This document shows positions 9,549 through 18,439 of a stretch of DNA of 48,488 nt, piece after piece. The DNA lies in assembly GCA_014729555.1 (NCBI GenBank), contig WJJT01000043.1:1-48488 (forward strand). The letters run 5' to 3'. The notes beneath the pieces are model-generated. The model had not been told where the DNA came from, made no database searches, and saw nothing but the letters and a program-made list of their open reading frames with translations. Origin of the DNA: Candidatus Woesearchaeota archaeon. Lineage in GTDB: Archaea > Nanobdellota > Nanobdellia > Woesearchaeales > ARS49. The position numbers and the translations under genes were made by a program. Each line of letters begins with the position of its first letter. The first letter of the stretch is position 1.

Positions 9549-10361
9549 ATGAAAAAAAAGAGGAGAAAAAACTTAGCACAGATAATATTAATTATTGCAA
9601 TAATACTGATTTTCTTCACAATATATGATTCTATTGAACAAGAAGCGCCTCCAACACAAGCGCCAATACCTCAAGAACAGCTAGAGGCAGAGGAATGGGT
9701 TGCAACAAACCCTGTTGTGATAATAGAAGGAACTCAAACAAGAGCATCAGCAGCAGAGTGGATAGAAGCAATAAGAGAATACTTATTGAGAGATGAATAT
9801 AACCAAGAAATCGGCTACATCACTTATGATGAACTAATGGTAGCAAAATACACAGGAGTTGTGCCAGAAGCAACACAAATACCAAAATCAGGAGCACCGC
9901 CAGCACCAGTGCCAGTTACAGTACCAATACCAACACCACCAACAATCCCCACACCAACACCAGTTCCAACACCAACCCCTACACCAGCACCACCTGCACC
10001 TGCGCCAACACCAGTTCCAACACCACCAGCACCAACACCAGTTCCTAATGCAACCACACCAATACCTACACCGCCACCAACACCACAACCAGCACACTGC
10101 ACAGACGGACAATGGAATGTAGATGAAAGTGACCTGGACTGCGGAGGAAGCTGTGCACCTTGCCCACCACAAGGAAATCCATCATACATATCCTGCTGGG
10201 TAAACTCAGACTGCCAGACAAACAAATGCGACCTGGGACAAGCAAAGCAAAGACTTCCTGCAACAGACCCAAACACAGGACAAGATTACTACTCACCACT
10301 AGAACTGCAAAAACTCGCAGGACAGAGCTGGATAATCCCATGGCAGGGAAAGTGTGTTTGA
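9549..10361 (+). CDS. Membrane-anchored secreted protein with Pro/Thr-rich stalk and Cys-rich C-terminal domain
   Basis: N-terminal TM, PTPTPVPTP low complexity, HCTDGQWNVDESDLDCGGSCAPCPP. Confidence 0.8.
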   Translation: MKKKRRKNLAQIILIIAIILIFFTIYDSIEQEAPPTQAPIPQEQLEAEEWVATNPVVIIEGTQTRASAAEWIEAIREYLLRDEYNQEIGYITYDELMVAKYTGVVPEATQIPKSGAPPAPVPVTVPIPTPPTIPTPTPVPTPTPTPAPPAPAPTPVPTPPAPTPVPNATTPIPTPPPTPQPAHCTDGQWNVDESDLDCGGSCAPCPPQGNPSYISCWVNSDCQTNKCDLGQAKQRLPATDPNTGQDYYSPLELQKLAGQSWIIPWQGKCV

Positions 10362-10367
10362 TTTTAT

Positions 10368-11360
10368 ATGGCAATACAAAAAACACTAAAAATAACAATC
10401 ATCATTCTGCTAATAATAATCATAACAGCCCTTGTATTAAAATACTATCCAGCAGAAAAACAAACAATACCCCAGACAGCAGAAGAAATACTAGTACAAG
10501 ACTGGATAAACAAAGAAGAATCAACAGTGATAACACCAGAGGGAGAGGTAAAAAAAGCAACAGCCGCAGAATGGCTTGAAGCAATAAGAGAATACCTGCT
10601 TAAGGACGAAACAGGGCAAAAAATAGGCTACATAACCTACGGGCAATTAATAAAAGCAAAAAAAACAGGAAAAACACCAAAATCAACTGCGCAGCCAAAA
10701 GCACAGACCGCGCCTGCACCAGCGCCAGTTACAGTACCAATACCAACACCACCTCCAGCAGCAAACATAACAACACCAGTTCCAACACCAACTCCCACCC
10801 CAACACCACCAGCACCAACTCCTGCCCCTACACCAGCACCTGTTCCTAATGCAACAATACCAACTCCTACTCCAACACCAACCCCTCCAAAAGGACCTGT
10901 CTGCGGAAACGGCATGGTAGAATCAGGAGAGCAATGCGAGCCGCCAAACACACCAACGTGCGACTCGAACTGCCAGATAATAACACCTCCAACACCAATA
11001 TGCGGAAACGGGCTGATAGAATCAGGAGAGCAATGCGACCCGCCAGACGGAATAACCTGCGACAGCAACTGCCAGATAATCACAGCAGCACCACAACCAG
11101 CACACTGCACAAACAACCAATGGGACGGAGATGAAAGCGACCTTGACTGCGGAGGAAGCTGCAACCCATGCCCACCGCCAGGGTGCCCAACCTGCCTTAG
11201 CTGCTGGACAAACAAAGACTGTGCAACAGGAAACTGCGATTTCAGCCAGGCAAATCCCCTGCCTGCACCAGGCCCGCAAGGACCAGTTACAACAATGCAG
11301 CAACTACAACAATTTGCAGGGCAGAACTGGGTAATAGGCTGGCAGGGCAGATGTGTTTAG
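10368..11360 (+). CDS. Paralogue of upstream gene with two added DUF4215-like Cys repeats
   Basis: Shared AAEWLEAIREYLL..E.GQKIGYITY and ESDLDCGGSC; CGNGMVESGEQCEPP / CGNGLIESGEQCDPP. Confidence 0.82.
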   Translation: MAIQKTLKITIIILLIIIITALVLKYYPAEKQTIPQTAEEILVQDWINKEESTVITPEGEVKKATAAEWLEAIREYLLKDETGQKIGYITYGQLIKAKKTGKTPKSTAQPKAQTAPAPAPVTVPIPTPPPAANITTPVPTPTPTPTPPAPTPAPTPAPVPNATIPTPTPTPTPPKGPVCGNGMVESGEQCEPPNTPTCDSNCQIITPPTPICGNGLIESGEQCDPPDGITCDSNCQIITAAPQPAHCTNNQWDGDESDLDCGGSCNPCPPPGCPTCLSCWTNKDCATGNCDFSQANPLPAPGPQGPVTTMQQLQQFAGQNWVIGWQGRCV

Positions 11361-11377
11361 AATTCTAAAAATCCAAG

Positions 11378-11452
11378 TAAGTGGTTATTAGTTTATAGTT
11401 GTTCGGGAATTCAATATTCAACAACTACCAACCAATTACTAATAACCACTTA
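11378..11452. terminator. Long nested inverted repeat between convergent genes (possible bidirectional terminator or mobile-element relic)
   Basis: taagtggttattagt (11378-11392) / actaataaccactta (11438-11452) perfect 15 bp; inner tagttgtt (11396-11403) / aacaacta (11420-11427). Confidence 0.7.
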
Positions 11453-11453
11453 A

Positions 11454-14225
11454 TTAAGTCGTGATATCATCACAGGCACTGCAGGTCCACTGGCCAATTC
11501 CATTGCCATGAGGGCAGCAAGGGTCACCTGCATTGCACAAGATGTCACCACAGCACTGCTTGCCATAGAAAGACGCAGGAACACCGCAGTTGCCGTCTTC
11601 CTGGCAGACACCACTCATACACTCAAGTCCTGCATCACAATGCGTTCCTCTTGTTGAACTGCCGTCATCACAATAACCTTGCGAGCTGCACCTTGTCTCA
11701 CAAGGGCCATCTGTAGCACACAAATTACCAGCAGTAGAAGGGTCTGGAAGACATTCAGTTTCCTGACAGGTTGAACAGCCATTGCCGCCGCAAACCTGGC
11801 CCTGCTGAACAGGATCTGCAACACAAGCCGCCTGCCCTCCTTCTTCACCACAAGCCTGACAAGTCCCGCACTCATCAAGGCTTCCTGAAAATTGCTCACT
11901 ATAACCGCAAGCTCCTGCCACGCAAACCTCACAAGTATCACAGTCAGTATCCTTAAAGCCGTCATCTGCCTGAACACACGCACCATTCTCGCAAATCTCA
12001 CAAGCCCCTTCACCGCATTGGTCACCATCCTCCTCAACATCAGGCACGCAAGCAGGCAGGCCGTCTACCAAGCCGCAGGTCTGGCAATCACCGCACAAAC
12101 TTGAATCAATCTCTGAAAAATCCTCTGAAATCTTGTCACAAACAGCATCCTCACTGCAGACATAACAAGGCACTGAACAGGCATAATCCTCTGCAAGCCC
12201 GCCCTCTCCAGGGATACAAGCCTCAACACCCATATTAACTCCGTCACAAACCATGCAGTCACCTGGACAATCATCAGGCATGCCCAGAGGAGCAGGCAAA
12301 GTACAAGCACCTGCATCATCACAAATCATACAGACATCCTCACCGCAAGAAGTGCCCATAGGCTCTGGAATGCAAATCCAGCCATCACCATCCATTGCAC
12401 ACATCTGGCACTCAGGACACTCAATAGGACAAAAAATATCCCCTTCAACACCCATGTGCTTGTTATGCACCAACAGATTGTCTGCAAAAAAGTTATTGTA
12501 AAAATCAACCTGCTTCAGGTTATAAGTCTGCACACTGCCAGGAGTGTAAACAATGCTCCTGACCTCTGCCCAATCATTATCTGAAGTGAACAAGAAATCA
12601 CCAATCTTTAAGTCAAGAATAGGCTCCCTGATTTCAGAATCCTCTTTAGCATGCTCGCTGTCAATAGCAGCCCAGGCAACAGTGCCGTCTTTTTTCCTTG
12701 TTCTGAAAGGATGTTCATCTGTAACCTCAACCAGGCCGTCATTAATCAAATAAACACCCTCTCTGACAGGAGACTCAAGTTCTGAAACCCTTGTCACAAC
12801 CTGCCTGTTATTCTCTAAATCATAAGCAATCACTGCCTGTCCAACCCCGACATCCTCAATATTCATCTCACCATCCGGAGTCAGGACCTTTGTTCCTGCA
12901 GGAAAACAAGAGCTTCCCCCGCCCCCACCACAGATAAAGGAATTCTCGTCATTGCCATTCACCTTTGTCAATGAAGGGGTGGGGCAGTCCATCCTCACAC
13001 TAACCCTCAAGCCAACCTCGCCTGTAAAAGGCTTCAGGCCGTCAGGAGACTCTATTGAAACAGACGGGTCTGAGCAGGAATAAGTCAAGAGCAAGCCAAG
13101 CTTCTTGTTCAAGGCAAACTCCTCAACATGAAACAACTCAAACAAAACATTGCTTGTGCAGACGCCGTCCTCAAACTCAACAGACTCTGTCTCATCAACA
13201 TCAACATCAAGATTAATCCTCTGCTCCCGGTAAGTTGCATCAATCTCAGGATCTGTTGTAGGGCAGCCGCCTAATTCATCCTGCCCAGGATTAGGCAGGG
13301 TAAAATCATCATACCAAATCTTGTACTCATAATCATACAGAATCTGGTTCCAATCCAGTGTGTCTGTCTTTCCCTGGTCAAGATAAGAATCTGCTGCATA
13401 AGAATAATCAATCTTTTCCTCATTCTCAATATGATACTTCTCAATCCTGTAATCACAAGTTATCCCAGTGCCCTCAAACTTCTGGTTCAACTCTTCCAGA
13501 GACTTGTTCAGGGCAGGATAAACATCCTCAATCTCAAGCTTCATCTCCTCAATAGTTGAATTCTTGATAAACCTTCCATTATCGCTTCCAGGACAGTCAC
13601 AGTCAGTGCTGATTGCCTGGCACGCCTTGTTCTCAAAAACCTCTGTATAAATATTTTCAGTCAGGTGGCCTGCATTATCCTGCATCCACTCATAAAAATT
13701 ATTATACATCAGCCAAACCTTAAACGGGTTAGTGTAACGGCTGCTGATATCCTGCTTTTCTGTAAACTCATCAGACTCAACACCAACAATATAATTACTA
13801 ACATCATACGAAATACTGTCCATGTTTAATGCAGTCATCTCCAAAGAAACAACATCATTCTGTATATCAGGCATGTTAACAAACTTTCCCTGCTCTCGCA
13901 AGGCCTGAATATAATTCTTTATGCGCTCATTAACAAACCAGTCAACACTCTCATTAGCCTCATCAGTATACGGCGGTATTGGATAATTACAATACCAATA
14001 CTTGTTGTGCTTTGAAAAACCATTCAAGGCAAAATCATTGATTCCCAGACTAATCGCTCTTGACAGGGTTATTGCAGCCTCTGTACTAATCTCATTCTGC
14101 CTGCTCCTGTCAACCTCAAACTTATCATAGCTGTGCAGGGTAAACAAAGCACCTGCAACAACAGCCAACAAAGACACCAAAACAAGGGCAGCGGCGCTGG
14201 CTTTAACATTCATTTTTCTTCTCAT
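11454..14225 (-). CDS. Large secreted pilus-locus protein: N-terminal TM, central Hint (intein-like) domain, long Cys-rich C-terminal region
   Basis: Likely start MRRKMNVKASAAALVLVSLLAVVAGA (ATG 14225, one base after the preceding stop); CFPAGTKVLTPDGEMNIEDV…VTDEHPFRTRK…NFFADNLLVHN; dozens of Cys downstream. Confidence 0.85.
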   Translation of the reverse strand: MRRKMNVKASAAALVLVSLLAVVAGALFTLHSYDKFEVDRSRQNEISTEAAITLSRAISLGINDFALNGFSKHNKYWYCNYPIPPYTDEANESVDWFVNERIKNYIQALREQGKFVNMPDIQNDVVSLEMTALNMDSISYDVSNYIVGVESDEFTEKQDISSRYTNPFKVWLMYNNFYEWMQDNAGHLTENIYTEVFENKACQAISTDCDCPGSDNGRFIKNSTIEEMKLEIEDVYPALNKSLEELNQKFEGTGITCDYRIEKYHIENEEKIDYSYAADSYLDQGKTDTLDWNQILYDYEYKIWYDDFTLPNPGQDELGGCPTTDPEIDATYREQRINLDVDVDETESVEFEDGVCTSNVLFELFHVEEFALNKKLGLLLTYSCSDPSVSIESPDGLKPFTGEVGLRVSVRMDCPTPSLTKVNGNDENSFICGGGGGSSCFPAGTKVLTPDGEMNIEDVGVGQAVIAYDLENNRQVVTRVSELESPVREGVYLINDGLVEVTDEHPFRTRKKDGTVAWAAIDSEHAKEDSEIREPILDLKIGDFLFTSDNDWAEVRSIVYTPGSVQTYNLKQVDFYNNFFADNLLVHNKHMGVEGDIFCPIECPECQMCAMDGDGWICIPEPMGTSCGEDVCMICDDAGACTLPAPLGMPDDCPGDCMVCDGVNMGVEACIPGEGGLAEDYACSVPCYVCSEDAVCDKISEDFSEIDSSLCGDCQTCGLVDGLPACVPDVEEDGDQCGEGACEICENGACVQADDGFKDTDCDTCEVCVAGACGYSEQFSGSLDECGTCQACGEEGGQAACVADPVQQGQVCGGNGCSTCQETECLPDPSTAGNLCATDGPCETRCSSQGYCDDGSSTRGTHCDAGLECMSGVCQEDGNCGVPASFYGKQCCGDILCNAGDPCCPHGNGIGQWTCSACDDITT
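12462..12908 (-). other. Hint domain (~149 aa) in the Cys-rich pilus-locus protein
   Basis: Cys1 (SSCFPAGTKVL), block B VTDEHPFRT, C-terminal LLVHN followed by Lys; no endonuclease insertion. Confidence 0.88.
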
Positions 14226-14226
14226 T

Positions 14227-15630
14227 TTAAGCCACCTCGTTCTTGTTTGGATATATGAATAGCTTAGCATCAGTCATCAATTTGTTAGGCAAAGGAAGGC
14301 TTCTCTCTGAAACAAACCGAGCAGCATACTCATACTCCTCCCCAAGCCTGAACTTATACTCCTCAATATTATCATCAATAGTGGTGCTGATGTCATACAC
14401 AAGATTCTGGATGTCCTCCAGGTTAATGACTTTTCCAAAAGTCTCATCAGCAACATGATTCATCTGCTCAAGAATAACAGATTCGCAGTCAGGATGGAAG
14501 CACACACCATTATTGACAGAGCATCCACTGCACACAGGCTCTGAACAGACATTACTTGTAGACCTGCCATTGACAATCTCAAAATAAGTATTAAACATAG
14601 GCTTGTAATCATAATCACAAGTAAAAGAATAAATCGGGTTCACAATATGGCCATTCGTTTTTGCAACCTGCAGGGCTTTTTCAATAGAAGCAGAGGAACG
14701 CTCAGCAGGACAGTCAGTGCTGCACAAGTCACACATCTTCTGCCTTGGAATATCACTAATGTGAAAACAAGCATCTGGAATAGAACTTGTAGACAACTCA
14801 TCACTCACAGGAAACAATACAACAAGCTTAGCCATTCCCTTGTTATGAGCAGAAGCATAAGCAACACCAGCACCCCAGTCTGCCTCATAATAATCCTTCT
14901 CTCCTGCTTTTCTGATATTCCTGACATAACCAACATCAGAGTAAGGAGGGGTCACATTAAACTCAACCTTGTACTGGTCCTTGCTGTTAACATCAAAAGT
15001 CTCATTATTAAAATCCCCAGGAGCAGCATACAACTCCTCTGCACCAATAACATAACAGGTAATATCAGCACGGTCAGTGTTATAAATATCACACTTCTGC
15101 CTGTCTTTCAAATCATACCTGTTACCAAGAATGTAAATATTAGCAACAACAATCTCCTCACCTGTCTCATAAATCTTTTTCTTCACACCCTCGATAATGC
15201 CCGGCAATTCCTTTGCAAGCTGCTCTCTCTCATCCTGCAGGGAATTAGAGCCGTCAATCACAAAATTCAAGCTCACCTCAATAATCTTGGGCTTAATCTC
15301 CATATAATACCTGCCCTCACCGATTGCAGCATCAAGAGTTGAAGTAAAAAACTCCCTTGTATTGATTGTTGTGCTGCCAAAAGTCAAATTATCCTGCCTA
15401 TAGTATAATGCGTCTGTGAGCAGGTCTGAAAAAGAGCGCATAGTGGTCGGCTCTGTAGCCTGAAGCAGGGCATTAAAATCAGAGGAATAAGCCTCTTCCA
15501 AATACTTGTTCTTTGTCAGCTCCATCTTGTCAACAGTGTGGCCTGTAAGATTATGAATCACAATAGCACCAGCCACTAAAAAGATAAACATAACTATTAC
15601 ACCACCCATCACGTTCTCTGTAACACTCAT
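14227..15630 (-). CDS. Pilin-like N-terminus fused to VWA/MIDAS-like domain
   Basis: Hydrophobic N-terminus VMGGVIVMFIFLVAGAIV; VSLNFVIDGSNSLQDE matches DxSxS MIDAS; Cys-rich CSEPVCSGCS. Confidence 0.7.
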   Translation of the reverse strand: MSVTENVMGGVIVMFIFLVAGAIVIHNLTGHTVDKMELTKNKYLEEAYSSDFNALLQATEPTTMRSFSDLLTDALYYRQDNLTFGSTTINTREFFTSTLDAAIGEGRYYMEIKPKIIEVSLNFVIDGSNSLQDEREQLAKELPGIIEGVKKKIYETGEEIVVANIYILGNRYDLKDRQKCDIYNTDRADITCYVIGAEELYAAPGDFNNETFDVNSKDQYKVEFNVTPPYSDVGYVRNIRKAGEKDYYEADWGAGVAYASAHNKGMAKLVVLFPVSDELSTSSIPDACFHISDIPRQKMCDLCSTDCPAERSSASIEKALQVAKTNGHIVNPIYSFTCDYDYKPMFNTYFEIVNGRSTSNVCSEPVCSGCSVNNGVCFHPDCESVILEQMNHVADETFGKVINLEDIQNLVYDISTTIDDNIEEYKFRLGEEYEYAARFVSERSLPLPNKLMTDAKLFIYPNKNEVA

Positions 15631-16052
15631 AGGAAAATCTTTAACCTCCCCAAGCAGATTCTCTTGTCCTCCTGAATAGGAACAACATAAACAAAACTCT
15701 GGTCATAACGCGAGTTATTCAGGTAATCATGAAAAGACTCATTGCACTGGTTAATGCCAATCTTCTCAATAGTGTAGCCCTGAATCATTGAAACATTGCA
15801 GGGCTTGTTAAGCTTTCTCTCATCAATAGCCTTGCCATAACAACTGAACAAGACATTCTTTGCATCAGTGACAACAGAGTATTCATTTGCATCTTTCTCA
15901 ATGCTTCTCTCAAAAGTCACAAGCATGTTCTGGTAAAACAAGACACCAATAGTTGCAACAAGAGCTACAATTATGAAAAAAAAGCTAGTCAAAACCGCGT
16001 ATACTCCGCGCCTATCACTCTGGGTATAGTTGAACAGTCTCATTTTTCTCAA
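15627..16052 (-). CDS. Pilin/pseudopilin-like membrane protein
   Basis: Basic N-terminus plus single TM (GVYAVLTSFFFIIVALVATIGVLFY), in-operon position, overlap with next ORF. Confidence 0.6.
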   Translation of the reverse strand: MRKMRLFNYTQSDRRGVYAVLTSFFFIIVALVATIGVLFYQNMLVTFERSIEKDANEYSVVTDAKNVLFSCYGKAIDERKLNKPCNVSMIQGYTIEKIGINQCNESFHDYLNNSRYDQSFVYVVPIQEDKRICLGRLKIFL

Positions 16053-16434
16053 TCACCAAATAAGTAATGTTTGAAAGGTCAAGCGAGATATTGAAATCAT
16101 CCTCACAAATGAACTTTTTGCACTCAAAATAAGTTGAATTAATGCACACCTGATTATCCACCACAGCAAGAGTGCCTTCCTCAATCATTGGATTGAACTT
16201 TGCCCTGTAATAATAACTGTTGCAGGCATTATTGATATTAGTCTGCACCTTTGTAAGATCCTGGTGAATCACTTCAACAATCAACTGGCCAGGCTTGACC
16301 TGCGCTGCAACAAAGCTGACGCAAATCAGGACAGCAATCAATAATCCAATCCATGCAATAATATTGCTTGCTGAATCCCCTTTCTTACCCTTAATCCTCA
16401 AGTGAAATCTTCCTGACATCATCATCCCATACAC
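16015..16434 (-). CDS. Pilin-like membrane protein
   Basis: KGKKGDSASNIIAWIGLLIAVLICVSFVAA, overlaps neighbours in minus-strand operon. Confidence 0.6.
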   Translation of the reverse strand: MYGMMMSGRFHLRIKGKKGDSASNIIAWIGLLIAVLICVSFVAAQVKPGQLIVEVIHQDLTKVQTNINNACNSYYYRAKFNPMIEEGTLAVVDNQVCINSTYFECKKFICEDDFNISLDLSNITYLVIEKNETVQLYPE

Positions 16435-16826
16435 TCCATCCTGACATTAGGGTCAAGCTTTTCAAAAAAACAATCATAATAATGAACCTTGAACCTCTCA
16501 GCCAAAGCAGTGTTAAGCGAGAGCTCATAAGGCTCAAGCTCGCAATTGCACTGCACGCAATAACTCAACTCATCAGACAATTCACCGCAAATATTCTGCT
16601 TATGCGTGAAAATCCTTGCTTTAGTGGGAAGCTCTGCCCTTGCAGACAAAAAAGTCTCCTCACCTGCAGCACACACAAAATTACACTGGCCCTCAAGCTT
16701 GTCAAGACTCTGCTTCAGGCCACGCATAATAGAGTCTTCCTCATTAAGATAAACAACATGAATGATTATTCCAAGGCCTATCAAAACCGCGACAATGCCA
16801 AAAAATAACCAAACAGGCTGCTCCAT
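16422..16826 (-). CDS. Small N-terminal-TM, Cys-containing pilus-locus protein
   Basis: MEQPVWLFFGIVAVLIGLGIIIHVVYL; operon context. Confidence 0.6.
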   Translation of the reverse strand: MEQPVWLFFGIVAVLIGLGIIIHVVYLNEEDSIMRGLKQSLDKLEGQCNFVCAAGEETFLSARAELPTKARIFTHKQNICGELSDELSYCVQCNCELEPYELSLNTALAERFKVHYYDCFFEKLDPNVRMECMG

Positions 16827-16828
16827 CT

Positions 16829-17416
16829 TTAACAGTGAAGGCTCTCTCCAAGTATAGTGTGCCAGTGATACTGTGCATCAGCACCTGCTGAACAAGTGCC
16901 TGGCACAATCAATTCCTTAAGCCTGGTTGTAGCCTGCTCTGCACTAAAGCCAGACTTTACAAATGAATTGCAGAGTAAGGGAATACAATCCTTCATTGTC
17001 CTTATAGGGCCGCACTGGGTCACATGAGGGCAATAAATCGCATCTTCACAAGCAACCTGGCCTGGAATCAGGTTTGTGACAGTATCATCCAGGAGCTCAT
17101 TATTGTTGAAATCAACACCAATACCGTCAATATCACTTGTGACCTGCCTCATGCAGAACCTTGCCCTGTCTGCCAAGGAATCCCCTCTTGAACAAAGCAT
17201 GTCACACTTTTCCTTTGCCTTTGTGGTCAATTCATCAAGCTTTCTCTCTGCCTCAAGGTCTTTCAATTCTTTTGTTTTGTCAGATATCTGGCCCTGGAAC
17301 ATCTTAAGTAATACCAGGGCAACTGCAAGGATAACGAACAAGGCTATAAAAATTTCTATCGGCTTTTCACTTCCTTTTTTACTCAATGCCAGTCTTGTAT
17401 CAAATACTCTATACAT
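16829..17416 (-). CDS. Pilin-like protein, N-terminal TM, Cys-rich ectodomain
   Basis: LSKKGSEKPIEIFIALFVILAVALVLLKMF; 2-nt gap to next gene. Confidence 0.62.
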   Translation of the reverse strand: MYRVFDTRLALSKKGSEKPIEIFIALFVILAVALVLLKMFQGQISDKTKELKDLEAERKLDELTTKAKEKCDMLCSRGDSLADRARFCMRQVTSDIDGIGVDFNNNELLDDTVTNLIPGQVACEDAIYCPHVTQCGPIRTMKDCIPLLCNSFVKSGFSAEQATTRLKELIVPGTCSAGADAQYHWHTILGESLHC

Positions 17417-17452
17417 TTTCTCAATCCTCCTAAATTTTAATTTTGGGGGCTT

Positions 17453-17474
17453 ACAAATTTGCCTGCAAATTTGT
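17453..17474. promoter_or_regulatory. Perfect 10-bp inverted repeat in intra-operon gap
   Basis: acaaatttgc-ct-gcaaatttgt. Confidence 0.6.
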
Positions 17475-17483
17475 TTTGCCTCC

Positions 17484-17882
17484 TCAGCCTTTTACCTTAA
17501 TCTTATTATCAACAAAATCATAACCAATCCTCACTGCATTCTTTGCATTTGAAAGGTCAACATCAATCGTGGACTCATTGTAAGGGTATGCTTTAACAAC
17601 CTCTGCATCTGAAGCAGAGACATCACCCAACAAAACAAAACACACAGCAGACTCTACCTCCTGATTATAGTATTTCTTGTAGCACTCTGCAGCAAGATTA
17701 GCAACACTTGTGCTCAAGACAGTATCAAGCTCGATAATCTTTTCATCATCAACATCCTCATCATTCCAGGTGTCAAGCTTTGACTTTGAGTCAGTAATCA
17801 GGTCTGAAGCAAGATTAATAACAACAACACCAACTACAACAGCCACGAACAATGTTATTATTACAGTTATAGGCATCTCCAT
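17484..17882 (-). CDS. Pilin-like protein
   Basis: MEMPITVIITLFVAVVVGVVVINLASDLI; likely internal start at 17882 of ORF 17484..17900. Confidence 0.6.
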   Translation of the reverse strand: MEMPITVIITLFVAVVVGVVVINLASDLITDSKSKLDTWNDEDVDDEKIIELDTVLSTSVANLAAECYKKYYNQEVESAVCFVLLGDVSASDAEVVKAYPYNESTIDVDLSNAKNAVRIGYDFVDNKIKVKG

Positions 17883-17892
17883 ATTATCACCC

Positions 17893-18324
17893 TTAAACAC
17901 TCAGTGTTAGTTTCTCCTCCTCGCACCTGGCATTAATCACAGCAGGCAGGGTTATTGTATCCATCTCTAAATCCTCTCTCTCACCGCACTCAAACTCAGC
18001 ACTCTGCAGAGACCTGCAGTAATTCAGTTTCTTCAGCTCTGTGAAAATCTCTTCCTTTGTCAGCTCTCCATCTTCACTGACATAAAACGTGACAGACTTG
18101 TTCAGCATGCCAAAGCCGCAGTCCTGCCAGGCATTATACAACTCTGCCATAAAACCAAGCTTGTCAACCTTCTTATAGCCAACCTCTGCATCATGCTCCT
18201 TGAAAACAATACTCCTGACATCCTCATAAGTCTGCTGAACATCCCAGTCAAGCAAAAAAGTCAATACAAAACCTCCTATTAAAACAGCGATTCCAATGAA
18301 AACAATAATCTCAACAACCTCCAT
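17893..18324 (-). CDS. Pilin-like protein
   Basis: Likely start MEVVEIIVFIGIAVLIGGFVLTFLLDW at 18324, directly after the small ORF's stop. Confidence 0.6.
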   Translation of the reverse strand: MEVVEIIVFIGIAVLIGGFVLTFLLDWDVQQTYEDVRSIVFKEHDAEVGYKKVDKLGFMAELYNAWQDCGFGMLNKSVTFYVSEDGELTKEEIFTELKKLNYCRSLQSAEFECGEREDLEMDTITLPAVINARCEEEKLTLSV

Positions 18325-18325
18325 C

Positions 18326-18439
18326 TTAAACCAAACCCCCTGCTCCTGAATACAGGACATTCCTCACTATCATAATCATCACTGCAACAGCAGCAATTGT
18401 TATCACAACACCAATAATCTTGAACAAGGTCTTGTTCAT
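18326..18439 (-). CDS. 37-aa single-TM small protein in pilus operon (not in the supplied ORF track)
   Basis: ATG 18439 to TAA 18326: MNKTLFKIIGVVITIAAVAVMIMIVRNVLYSGAGGLV. Confidence 0.6.
   Translation of the reverse strand: MNKTLFKIIGVVITIAAVAVMIMIVRNVLYSGAGGLV

Noticed and set aside
9824-10276. Minus-strand Gly/Val-rich ORFs (9824..10276, 10637..11215)
   Set aside because: Antisense of the Pro/Thr-rich stalk coding sequence; low-complexity artefact.
14647-15342. 231-aa plus-strand ORF
   Set aside because: Antisense to the VWA/pilin-like gene in a well-packed minus-strand operon.
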